Shown here piece by piece: positions 1 through 7,669 of a stretch of 15,590 nt of DNA. Below the pieces are notes generated by a model. That model was not told the origin of the DNA, made no database searches, and worked only from the letters and a program-made list of their open reading frames with translations. Positions within the stretch are counted from its first letter, which is position 1. Each line of letters opens with the position of its first letter. A program made the position numbers and the translations under genes. The stretch covers positions 1 through 15,590 of the forward strand of contig CAZKYI010000017.1 of the NCBI GenBank assembly GCA_964557005.1. Direction: 5' to 3'. This stretch comes from JBECKS01 sp964557005. Lineage in GTDB: Bacteria; Pseudomonadota; Gammaproteobacteria; Pseudomonadales; JBECKS01.

Positions 1-82
1 ACGTCGTCTTACCATGGTCAACATGACCTATCGTTCCTACATTCACATGCGGCTTGTTTCTCTCAAACTTTTCCTTTGACAC
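1..82 (-). CDS. tuf: Elongation factor Tu, N-terminal part (runs off the window)
   Basis: EF-Tu is the GTPase that carries aminoacyl-tRNA to the ribosomal A site. Only the first 27 codons are in the window; they read (M)SKEKFERNKPHVNVGTIG then HVDHGKTT, the EF-Tu N-terminus with its P-loop. The start is GTG at 80-82. An AGAGG Shine-Dalgarno (91-95) sits 8 nt upstream, and the only nearby ATG (115-117) runs into a stop after one codon. E. coli tuf genes also start with GTG. The gene follows fusA after 34 nt, the classic str-operon order, so it is the tufA-type copy. Another tuf gene ends at the opposite edge of the window. Confidence 0.97.
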   Translation of the reverse strand, partial: MSKEKFERNKPHVNVGTIGHVDHGKTT

Positions 83-116
83 TGCTCTAACCTCTCTTTT
101 CTAGTTAATTAAAACA

Positions 117-2216
117 TTAATTTTTCTTAATTAATGCCTCAGCAATATTGTTCGGCGCTTCAGCATATTTGCTGAATTCCATTGAAAAAGTGGCGCGCCC
201 CTGACTCATCGAGCGAACGTCGGTTGCATAACCAAACATCTCACCCAAAGGAACTTCAGCCTTAACAACTTTACCCGATGGACTTTCGTCCATTCCCTCA
301 ATAATACCTCGGCGACGATTCAAGTCACCGACCACATCACCCATGTATTCTTCCGGAGTTACCACCTCAACTTTCATCATGGGCTCAAGAAGAACTGGAC
401 TAGCCGCAAGGCAACCTTTTTTAAAGGCCATTGCACCCGCCATACGGAAAGCATTCTCATTTGAATCCACATCATGGTAAGAACCATCATACAAAGTTGC
501 TTTCACACCAACGACTGGATAACCCGCCAGAATACCTGATGCCATTTGTTGCTGAATGCCTTTATCAACCGCATTGAAGTACTCTTTCGGCACAACTCCA
601 CCCGTTACCTCTTCAGCAAACTTGTACTCTTCTTCACCTTCACCTAAAGGCTCTACACGTAACCAGACGTGACCATACTGACCTCGACCACCGCTCTGCT
701 TGACAAATTTGCCTTCAGCTTCAACAGATTTGCGAATAGTTTCGCGATACGCTACCTGCGGTTTACCAATATTTGCTTCAACATCAAATTCCCGACGCAT
801 ACGATCAACCAATACATCCAGATGAAGCTCACCCATACCAGAAATAATGGTCTGCCCGGACTCTTCATCACTTTGCACACGGAATGAAGGATCTTCTTTC
901 GCCAAACGACCCAAGGCAATACCCATCCTCTCTTGGTCAGCCTTTGTTTTTGGCTCCACAGCTACAGAAATAACTGGCTCAGGGAAATCCATTCGCTCCA
1001 AGGTAATCTTGTTGTTTTCATCACACAAAGTATCACCCGTGGTGACGTCCTTTAGACCAACAGCGGCCGCAATATCGCCTGCACGCACTTCCTTGATTTC
1101 TTCTCGTGCATTGGCATGCATTTGAAGAATACGGCCAATACGCTCTCTTTTTCCTTTCACAGGGTTATACACAGCATCGCCCGATTTCAAAACACCTGAA
1201 TAGACACGGAAAAAAGTCAGGTTGCCAACATATGGGTCATTCGCAATTTTAAATGCCAATGCTGAAAACGGTTCTTCATCCGAAGACTTACGCTCCGCCT
1301 CTGTTTCAGCCTTATCATCCAATACACCACGAATAGGTGGGACATCTGGTGGCGAAGGCAAGAATTCCACAACAGCGTCAAGCATTGCCTGAACACCTTT
1401 ATTTTTAAAAGCAGAACCACAAAGTGCGACAACGATTTCGTTCGCAAGCACCTGCTTCCTTAAGCCTGCTTTGATCTCTTCTACACTTAACGTACCTTCT
1501 TCAAGGTATTTTTCCATCAACTCTTCACTGGCTTCAGCCGCTGATTCGGTCATTTTTTCCCTATATTCATCAGCCAAATCTCGCAAATCTTCTGGAATGT
1601 CCTCCAACTTGTAAGTCATGCCCTTATCATCTTCATTCCAATAGATAGCTTTCATGCGCATCAAATCAATCACGCCTTTAAAAGTATCTTCAGCACCAAT
1701 GCTTAATTGAATTGGAACGGCAGTTGCCCCAAGACGAGTTTTGATTTGCTTAACAACGCGTAAAAAGTCGGCCCCAGCTCTATCCATCTTGTTTACAAAA
1801 ACAATTCTGGGAACCTTGTATTTATTTGCTTGCCGCCAAACAGTTTCAGATTGCGGCTCCACACCCGAAGATCCACAAAACACAACAACCGCACCGTCCA
1901 GCACACGCAAAGAACGCTCTACCTCAATGGTAAAATCTACGTGCCCAGGGGTATCAATGATGTTAACCCTGTGCTGCTTGAATTGCTTATCCATTCCACT
2001 CCAAAAACAAGTAGTTGCCGCGGAAGTAATAGTGATTCCCCGTTCTTGTTCTTGCTCCATCCAATCCATTGTGGCGGCACCATCATGAACCTCACCAAGC
2101 TTATGGGAAACACCCGTATAAAAAAGAACACGTTCAGTAGTTGTGGTTTTGCCTGCATCAACGTGTGCACAAATACCAATATTTCTATATAACTCAAGCT
2201 TGGTTTCACGAGCCAC
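117..2216 (-). CDS. fusA: Elongation factor G (EF-G), translocation GTPase
   Basis: EF-G is the cytosolic GTPase that drives mRNA-tRNA translocation and, with RRF, ribosome recycling. The 699-aa product has the usual length. Its G-domain motifs are AHVDAGKTT (17-25), RGITIT (59-64), DTPGH (88-92) and NKMD (142-145), followed by domain II and the C-terminal domains IV-V (GRGQYGHVW, GVVPKEYF, YATDVRSMSQGR). I chose the GTG at 2214-2216: the protein then begins MARETKLELYRNIG as in other EF-Gs, and a GAGGA Shine-Dalgarno lies about 7 nt upstream. An in-frame TTG two codons earlier is too close to that site. It sits 94 nt after rpsG and 34 nt before tuf, inside the str operon, so it is the housekeeping fusA/fusA1 copy. 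No mutation or truncation is evident. Confidence 0.98.
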   Translation of the reverse strand: MARETKLELYRNIGICAHVDAGKTTTTERVLFYTGVSHKLGEVHDGAATMDWMEQEQERGITITSAATTCFWSGMDKQFKQHRVNIIDTPGHVDFTIEVERSLRVLDGAVVVFCGSSGVEPQSETVWRQANKYKVPRIVFVNKMDRAGADFLRVVKQIKTRLGATAVPIQLSIGAEDTFKGVIDLMRMKAIYWNEDDKGMTYKLEDIPEDLRDLADEYREKMTESAAEASEELMEKYLEEGTLSVEEIKAGLRKQVLANEIVVALCGSAFKNKGVQAMLDAVVEFLPSPPDVPPIRGVLDDKAETEAERKSSDEEPFSALAFKIANDPYVGNLTFFRVYSGVLKSGDAVYNPVKGKRERIGRILQMHANAREEIKEVRAGDIAAAVGLKDVTTGDTLCDENNKITLERMDFPEPVISVAVEPKTKADQERMGIALGRLAKEDPSFRVQSDEESGQTIISGMGELHLDVLVDRMRREFDVEANIGKPQVAYRETIRKSVEAEGKFVKQSGGRGQYGHVWLRVEPLGEGEEEYKFAEEVTGGVVPKEYFNAVDKGIQQQMASGILAGYPVVGVKATLYDGSYHDVDSNENAFRMAGAMAFKKGCLAASPVLLEPMMKVEVVTPEEYMGDVVGDLNRRRGIIEGMDESPSGKVVKAEVPLGEMFGYATDVRSMSQGRATFSMEFSKYAEAPNNIAEALIKKN

Positions 2217-2310
2217 TGTCAAATCCTCGATAATATTTATTAGACAAACCCAGATTTACCACTAATCAAAATATCAGCAGCAAACCTGTACACAATGCTT
2301 TAAACAGAAA

Positions 2311-2781
2311 TTAAAAACGATAATGAGAGAACGCTTTATTCGCTTCAGCCATACGATGAACGTCTTCTTTTTTCTTGAATGCTGCACCCTTACCCGCAGC
2401 AGCATCCAACATTTCATTGGCCAATCGCTGCGCCATAGATTTCTCACCACGTTTACGTGCAGACTCAACCAGCCATCTCATCGCCAAGGCCGTACGACGC
2501 GACGGCCTTACTTCAACAGGCACCTGATAAGTCGCGCCACCTACTCGACGTGATTTAACCTCAACCATTGGCTTCAAAGCCTCCAGAGCGGCTTCAAATG
2601 TATCAAGCGGCTTAGCTACTCCCTTCTTCTCAATCACTTCCAAAGCACCATAAACAATACGTTCAGCCAAGGCTTTCTTACCACTCACCATAACGTGATT
2701 CATGAATTTTGCGAGGGTTTGATCTCCGAACTTGGGATCAGGAAGGATTTCACGTTTTGCAACAACTCTTCTTCTAGACAT
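2311..2781 (-). CDS. rpsG: 30S ribosomal protein S7
   Basis: S7 is the primary 16S rRNA 3'-major-domain binder that nucleates assembly of the 30S head and contacts E-site tRNA. The product is 156 aa, the usual bacterial length. It begins MSRRRVVAKREILPDPKFGD, has the conserved block VEVKSRRVGGATYQVPVEV around 73-91, and ends in HRMAEANKAFSHYRF. The ATG at 2779-2781 is preceded by a purine-rich GAAGAGAG stretch, a modest Shine-Dalgarno. In E. coli, S7 represses its own cistron and fusA through the rpsL-rpsG spacer; the 85-nt spacer here is structured (see separate entry). Confidence 0.98.
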   Translation of the reverse strand: MSRRRVVAKREILPDPKFGDQTLAKFMNHVMVSGKKALAERIVYGALEVIEKKGVAKPLDTFEAALEALKPMVEVKSRRVGGATYQVPVEVRPSRRTALAMRWLVESARKRGEKSMAQRLANEMLDAAAGKGAAFKKKEDVHRMAEANKAFSHYRF

Positions 2782-2866
2782 AGACTTTCTCTCTTCAGGT
2801 TAATCCGAAACATGTTCGGCCTTACTTTAATAAAAAACGGATAAATATCCGCTCACTCAATAACAA
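2782..2866 (-). promoter_or_regulatory. rpsL-rpsG intercistronic region, candidate S7 autoregulatory site
   Basis: This 85-nt spacer occupies the position where S7 binds the str mRNA in E. coli to repress rpsG and fusA. Read on the minus strand it contains two hairpins: CGGAT/ATCCG with a 4-nt loop (2838-2851), followed at once by six T (2832-2837), and CCGAA/TTCGG with a 5-nt loop (2805-2819) just upstream of the rpsG ribosome site. The structures are visible in the sequence; S7 binding is inferred from position only, and I did not match the E. coli S7 site base by base. Confidence 0.45.
2832..2851 (-). terminator. Small terminator-like hairpin with T6 between rpsL and rpsG
   Basis: Minus-strand hairpin CGGAT-ATTT-ATCCG followed directly by TTTTTT. 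It has the form of an intrinsic terminator, but the stem is only 5 bp, so it is more likely a pause or weak attenuator than a full stop. rpsG and fusA downstream must still be transcribed from the str promoter. Confidence 0.35.
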
Positions 2867-3241
2867 TTATTCTTTTGGACGTTTGGTTCCATATTTGGAA
2901 CGGCCTTGTCGACGATCTGCAACACCCGCCGTATCCAAAGTTCCTCGAACGGTATGGTATCGAACACCTGGCAAGTCCTTCACACGACCTCCGCGAATCA
3001 ATATCACAGAGTGCTCCTGGAGGTTATGACCTTCACCACCAATATAAGAGCTAACTTCATATCCATTAGTCAAACGAACACGACATACTTTTCTCAATGC
3101 TGAGTTAGGCTTTTTTGGCGTAGTAGTATATACACGAGTACACACGCCTCGACGCTGAGGACAGCCTTGTAATGCAGGCACCTTACTATCGACAACCTGA
3201 CGTCGTCTTGCACCTCTAACCAATTGGTTAACTGTTGCCAT
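2867..3241 (-). CDS. rpsL: 30S ribosomal protein S12
   Basis: S12 sits at the decoding centre of the 30S subunit and tunes accuracy. The 124-aa product equals the E. coli length, with the signature TTTPKKPNSALRKVCRVRLT and the block YIGGEGHNLQEHSVILIRGG. Lys43 and Lys88, whose replacement gives streptomycin resistance, are both the wild-type Lys. Asp89, the residue that is beta-methylthiolated in many bacteria, is present. The ATG at 3239-3241 has an AGAGG Shine-Dalgarno (3251-3255) 9 nt upstream, separated by a T-rich spacer. It is the first gene of the str block and follows rpoC by 133 nt. Confidence 0.98.
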   Translation of the reverse strand: MATVNQLVRGARRRQVVDSKVPALQGCPQRRGVCTRVYTTTPKKPNSALRKVCRVRLTNGYEVSSYIGGEGHNLQEHSVILIRGGRVKDLPGVRYHTVRGTLDTAGVADRRQGRSKYGTKRPKE

Positions 3242-3374
3242 TTAAAAAAACCTCTTAAAACTCACTTTATATTTTTGATACACCCGAAAAGCCTGACTCA
3301 ATAGCCAATTTCAGGGTGCGGGATTCTAGTAATGCGTACCAGCCAAGTCAACAAAAACTTGGCTGGTGAATTTC
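3242..3374 (-). promoter_or_regulatory. rpoC-rpsL spacer, possible str operon promoter
   Basis: 133 nt without a gene. It holds the inverted repeat at 3338-3367 (separate entry) and then an AT-rich stretch before rpsL. The best sigma70-like pair I can see on the minus strand is TTGAGT with a TATCAA box 15 nt later; the boxes are mediocre and the spacing short, so the promoter is only a candidate. A second AT-rich box (TATAAA) nearby has no good -35 partner. Confidence 0.25.
3338..3367 (-). repeat. Perfect 11-bp inverted repeat after rpoC
   Basis: ACCAGCCAAGT (3338-3348) and its exact complement ACTTGGCTGGT (3357-3367) flank an 8-nt loop, starting 7 nt past the rpoC stop codon. The stem is strong and GC-containing, but no T-run follows on either strand, so it is not a standard intrinsic terminator. 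It may act as an RNA-processing site, a 3'-end stabiliser of the rpoBC message or part of a Rho-dependent stop. Function is inferred only from position. Confidence 0.8.
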
Positions 3375-6300
3375 TCAGGACTCTCCTGATACCTCAACAA
3401 TTTCTTCAGGAGCATTCAGTGCTTCACTTAAGGCAGCTTCTACTTCATCAGCAGTAACCTCGACTTCCACTTCATCAAATTGTTTTGCTTTTCGTCTTGC
3501 CTGATGATACGCAAAACCTGTGCCAGCAGGAATGAGACGACCGACCACAACATTTTCTTTCAGACCACGCAAATCATCTCGTTTGCCCGTTACAGCAGCT
3601 TCAGTAAGTACCCTGGTGGTTTCCTGGAAAGACGCTGCAGAAATGAATGATTCAGTTGCAAGAGAAGCTTTAGTAATACCCAGCAAAATACGCTGAAACT
3701 GTACTTCTTCTTTACCTCCGTTTGCCTTTAAGCCGTCATTCACATCAAGCACACGAGCAAATTCCGCTTGCTCCCCTTTAATAAAGGAAGATGCACCTTC
3801 AGATTCAATCTCTACTTTGCGAAGCATCTGACGAACAATCACTTCAATATGTTTATCGTTAATTTTCACACCTTGCAGGCGATAAACTTCTTGCACTTCA
3901 TCAACAATGTAATTAGCCAGAGCACTCACACCAAGCAAACGCAAAATATCATGCGGGTTAGATGGGCCATCAGCAATTACCTCACCTTTAACTACATTTT
4001 CGCCTTCAAATACGTTTAAGTTACGCCATTTAGGAATCAACACTTCATACGGATCTGAACCATCGGTAGGCGTGATAACCAAACGTTTTTTACCTTTGGT
4101 TTCCTTACCCCAACTAACCATTCCAGTAATCTCTGCAAGTATACAAGCCTCTTTTGGCTTACGAGCCTCAAACAAGTCAGCCACTCTCGGCAAACCACCC
4201 GTAATATCACGAGTCTTTGAACTTTCCTGAGGGATTCTCGCCACTACTTCACCCGCGCCAATGAAATCACCATCTACCAATTGAGTAATTGCATTTGCAG
4301 GCAAGGCATATTGAACAGGCGTGTCTGTATTAGGAATACACACAGGCTTACCTTTAGCATCAACCAGCTTGACCAACGGCCTCAAATCCTTACCAGCTTG
4401 AGGTCTATCTTTAGGATCAATAATTTCAATATTACTTAAACCTGTCAGATCATCAGTTTGGGTGGTAATAGTAATACCTTCTTCAAAATCGTCTAACACC
4501 ACTTTACCAGCGACTTCAGTGATAATCGGATGAGTATGAGGATCCCAATTCGCAAGGATTGCACCAGCTTCTGCTTTTTCCCCATCTCGAACAGAAAGAA
4601 TCGTTCCATAAGGAATTTTGTACCGCTCACGCTCGCGCCCCTTTTCATCGGCTAAGGCTAATTCACCCGATCGAGATACGGCCACTAAATTACCATTTTC
4701 CTGCTGAACAGTTTTTATATTGTGCAGACGAACCGTACCCGCATTCTTGATCTGAACGTTGGAAACTGCAGAAGCTCTTGATGCCGCTCCACCGATGTGG
4801 AAAGTACGCATGGTTAACTGGGTACCAGGCTCACCAATGGATTGAGCTGCCATCACACCCACTGCTTCACCGATGTTGACCAGATGGCCACGCGCCAAAT
4901 CACGCCCATAACACTTGGAGCAAACACCATAACGTGTTTCACAAGTAATAGCCGAACGAACCAGAATTTCATCAACACCTGTAGACTCAAGCAAATTAAC
5001 CATGCTTTCATCAAGCAAGGTTCCCGCTTCCACAAGAACTTTATTGTTATTCGGATCAACAACATCATTCACAACAACGCGGCCCAAAACCCGCTCACGC
5101 AAAGGCTCTACAATATCGCCACCTTCAATATGAGGTGTCATAACAAGACCATTAGTAGTGCCACAATCATGCTCCCCAACCACCAAATCCTGAGCAACAT
5201 CCACCAAACGGCGAGTCAAATAGCCCGAGTTCGCAGTTTTCAAAGCAGTATCTGCAAGTCCCTTACGAGCACCATGAGTTGAAATAAAGTACTGTAGTAC
5301 CGATAAACCCTCACGGAAGTTGGCCTTGATAGGTGTTTCAATAATCGAACCATCTGGCTTGGCCATCAAACCACGCATACCAGCTAGTTGGCGAATTTGG
5401 GCTGCACTACCACGAGCACCCGAGTCCGCCATCATATAAATAGAATTAAATGATTGCTGATTAACTTCTTTTCCATCTGCATCAACAACCGTTTCACTTC
5501 CCAAACCATCCATCATCGCGCGAGCAACCTTATCATTGGTACGCGACCAAATATCAACAACTTTGTTATACCGTTCACCTTGAGTCACAAGCCCTGAAGC
5601 ATATTGATTTTCAATTTCACGTACTTCTTGTTCTGCACTTTCAATGATACTTTTCTTGGCTTCAGGAATAACCATGTCATCAATACCGATTGATGCCCCT
5701 GAAGAAGTTGCCTCAGCAAATCCCATATACATAAGTTGATCAGCAAAAATAACCGTAGGCTTCAAACCAAGTCGGCGATAACAAGTATTAATCAAGCCAG
5801 AAACTGCTTTCTTGGTCATGGGCTGATTAACCTGATCAAAGCTCATACCTTGAGGAACAATGCTCCACAGCAATAAACGACCAACTGTTGTTTCTACAAT
5901 ACGGGTTTGTGATTCAAATTCACCCTCATCATTTCTAACCGTATCATTAATACGCACCTTGATAATGGAATGAGTTTCCACTGCCCCGCTATGCAGAGCA
6001 CGCAAGGCTTCCTTGTAATCAGTAAAAATAGAGCCTTCACCTTTCGCGTTAATTCTTGAGCGAGTCATATAATACAGACCCAAAACCACATCTTGAGAAG
6101 GAACAATAATCGGCTCACCGTTTGCGGGAGACAGAATATTGTTACTCGACATCATCAATGCACGGGCTTCCAGTTGAGCTTCTAACGTCAACGGGATATG
6201 CACCGCCATCTGGTCACCGTCGAAGTCAGCATTAAATGCGGCACATACCAAAGGATGTAACTGAATCGCCTTACCTTCAATCAACAGTGGTTCAAATGCC

Positions 6301-7604
6301 TGAATACCAAGCCTGTGCAGTGTCGGTGCACGGTTAAGAAGAATGGGGTGCTCACGAATGACCTCAGCAAGAATATCCCATACCTCTGAAGTTTCTTTCT
6401 CTACCATTTTTTTAGATGCCTTAATGGTAGTTGACAGGCCACGCGCTTCCAGTTTTGCGAAGATAAAAGGCTTGAATAACTCAAGCGCCATCTTTTTAGG
6501 TAACCCACATTCATGCAAACGCAAAGTAGGGCCAACCACAATTACTGAACGGCCAGAATAATCAACGCGTTTACCTAACAAGTTTTGACGGAAACGACCT
6601 TGCTTACCTTTAATCATATCTGCAAGAGATTTCAAAGGACGCTTGTTAGAGCCGGTAATCGCACGACCACGACGACCATTGTCCAGCAAGGCATCTACTG
6701 ATTCTTGCAGCATACGCTTTTCATTTCTAACAATAATATCAGGTGCGTTTAAATCCAGCAGTCTGCGCAGACGGTTATTCCGGTTAATAACGCGTCGATA
6801 TAAATCATTCAAATCAGAAGTAGCAAAACGCCCGCCTTCCAAAGGCACTAATGGCCGTAAATCTGGTGGCAAAATTGGCAACACATTAAAAATCATCCAC
6901 TCCGGTTTATTACCCGACGCAATAAAAGCTTCGAGCAATTTTAAACGCTTGGTTAGTTTTTTGATTTTTGTTTCTGAAGAAGTTTCTGGCAGCTCTTCAC
7001 GCAATCTTGCTGCCTCAGCTTCCAAATCTATATCTCTCAACAATGCCTGAATCGCTTCAGCACCCATACGTGCATCAAACTCATCACCAAACTCTTCAAG
7101 CGCCTCAAAATACTGCTCATCAGTAAGGAGCTGATATTGCTCAAGCGTAGTCATGCCCGGATCAACTACGACAAAAGATTCAAAATACAAAACGCGCTCA
7201 ATATCACGCAAGGTCATATCTAACAACAAACCAATACGGGATGGCAGGGATTTCAAAAACCAGATGTGAGCAACAGGTGTAGCCAGCTCAATATGCCCCA
7301 TGCGTTCACGGCGTACTTTAGCAAGGGTAACTTCTACCCCGCATTTTTCACAAATAACACCTCTGTGCTTTAACCTTTTATATTTACCGCAAAGACATTC
7401 GTAGTCTTTTACAGGGCCAAAAATTTTGGCGCAAAACAAACCTTCACGCTCTGGTTTAAACGTTCGGTAGTTAATCGTTTCAGGTTTTTTGACTTCGCCA
7501 TAGGACCATGAACGAATCAGCTCTGGCGGAGCCAATCCAATTCTGATTTTTTCAAATTCTTCACCGTGGCCTTGTGCTTTAAGTAGGTTAAGTAAGTCTT
7601 TCAA
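3375..7604 (-). CDS. rpoC: RNA polymerase beta' subunit
   Basis: RpoC is the beta' subunit of core RNA polymerase and provides the catalytic Mg2+ site. The protein is 1409 aa (E. coli 1407). Residues visible at E. coli-equivalent numbers are the N-terminal zinc site C70, C72, C85, C88; the active-site NADFDGD with D460, D462, D464; and the second zinc site C814, C888, C895, C898, followed by IGEPGTQLTMRTFHIGG near the trigger loop. The start is TTG (7602-7604): it gives (M)KDLLNLLKAQG, matching E. coli MKDLLKFLK, has a strong GGAGG 7 nt upstream, and an in-frame TAG lies nine codons upstream with no ATG between. It follows rpoB by 65 nt and ends in TGA. Confidence 0.98.
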   Translation of the reverse strand: MKDLLNLLKAQGHGEEFEKIRIGLAPPELIRSWSYGEVKKPETINYRTFKPEREGLFCAKIFGPVKDYECLCGKYKRLKHRGVICEKCGVEVTLAKVRRERMGHIELATPVAHIWFLKSLPSRIGLLLDMTLRDIERVLYFESFVVVDPGMTTLEQYQLLTDEQYFEALEEFGDEFDARMGAEAIQALLRDIDLEAEAARLREELPETSSETKIKKLTKRLKLLEAFIASGNKPEWMIFNVLPILPPDLRPLVPLEGGRFATSDLNDLYRRVINRNNRLRRLLDLNAPDIIVRNEKRMLQESVDALLDNGRRGRAITGSNKRPLKSLADMIKGKQGRFRQNLLGKRVDYSGRSVIVVGPTLRLHECGLPKKMALELFKPFIFAKLEARGLSTTIKASKKMVEKETSEVWDILAEVIREHPILLNRAPTLHRLGIQAFEPLLIEGKAIQLHPLVCAAFNADFDGDQMAVHIPLTLEAQLEARALMMSSNNILSPANGEPIIVPSQDVVLGLYYMTRSRINAKGEGSIFTDYKEALRALHSGAVETHSIIKVRINDTVRNDEGEFESQTRIVETTVGRLLLWSIVPQGMSFDQVNQPMTKKAVSGLINTCYRRLGLKPTVIFADQLMYMGFAEATSSGASIGIDDMVIPEAKKSIIESAEQEVREIENQYASGLVTQGERYNKVVDIWSRTNDKVARAMMDGLGSETVVDADGKEVNQQSFNSIYMMADSGARGSAAQIRQLAGMRGLMAKPDGSIIETPIKANFREGLSVLQYFISTHGARKGLADTALKTANSGYLTRRLVDVAQDLVVGEHDCGTTNGLVMTPHIEGGDIVEPLRERVLGRVVVNDVVDPNNNKVLVEAGTLLDESMVNLLESTGVDEILVRSAITCETRYGVCSKCYGRDLARGHLVNIGEAVGVMAAQSIGEPGTQLTMRTFHIGGAASRASAVSNVQIKNAGTVRLHNIKTVQQENGNLVAVSRSGELALADEKGRERERYKIPYGTILSVRDGEKAEAGAILANWDPHTHPIITEVAGKVVLDDFEEGITITTQTDDLTGLSNIEIIDPKDRPQAGKDLRPLVKLVDAKGKPVCIPNTDTPVQYALPANAITQLVDGDFIGAGEVVARIPQESSKTRDITGGLPRVADLFEARKPKEACILAEITGMVSWGKETKGKKRLVITPTDGSDPYEVLIPKWRNLNVFEGENVVKGEVIADGPSNPHDILRLLGVSALANYIVDEVQEVYRLQGVKINDKHIEVIVRQMLRKVEIESEGASSFIKGEQAEFARVLDVNDGLKANGGKEEVQFQRILLGITKASLATESFISAASFQETTRVLTEAAVTGKRDDLRGLKENVVVGRLIPAGTGFAYHQARRKAKQFDEVEVEVTADEVEAALSEALNAPEEIVEVSGES

Positions 7605-7609
7605 GGTCT

Positions 7610-7622
7610 TTCCTCCGAGGAA
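7610..7622 (-). promoter_or_regulatory. rpoC ribosome binding site inside a 13-nt palindrome
   Basis: On the minus strand TTCCTCGGAGGAA spans the rpoC Shine-Dalgarno GGAGG. The arms TTCCT/AGGAA can pair around CGG, partly hiding the ribosome site that serves the rare TTG start at 7604. The Shine-Dalgarno-to-start spacing (7 nt) is near optimal. The palindrome is directly visible; any control of beta' synthesis by it is inference. Confidence 0.6.
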
Positions 7623-7669
7623 GTTCCACTAAATGTGTATTCTTAAATTAATTGACGCTTTTTCGACAT

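Noticed and set aside
2970..3120. Possible streptomycin-resistance changes in rpsL
   Set aside because: Lys43 and Lys88 are both present.
4842..5282. Long plus-strand open frames inside rpoC, rpoB, fusA and other genes
   Set aside because: They are antisense shadows of highly conserved genes, with no recognisable protein features and no ribosome sites or operon context.
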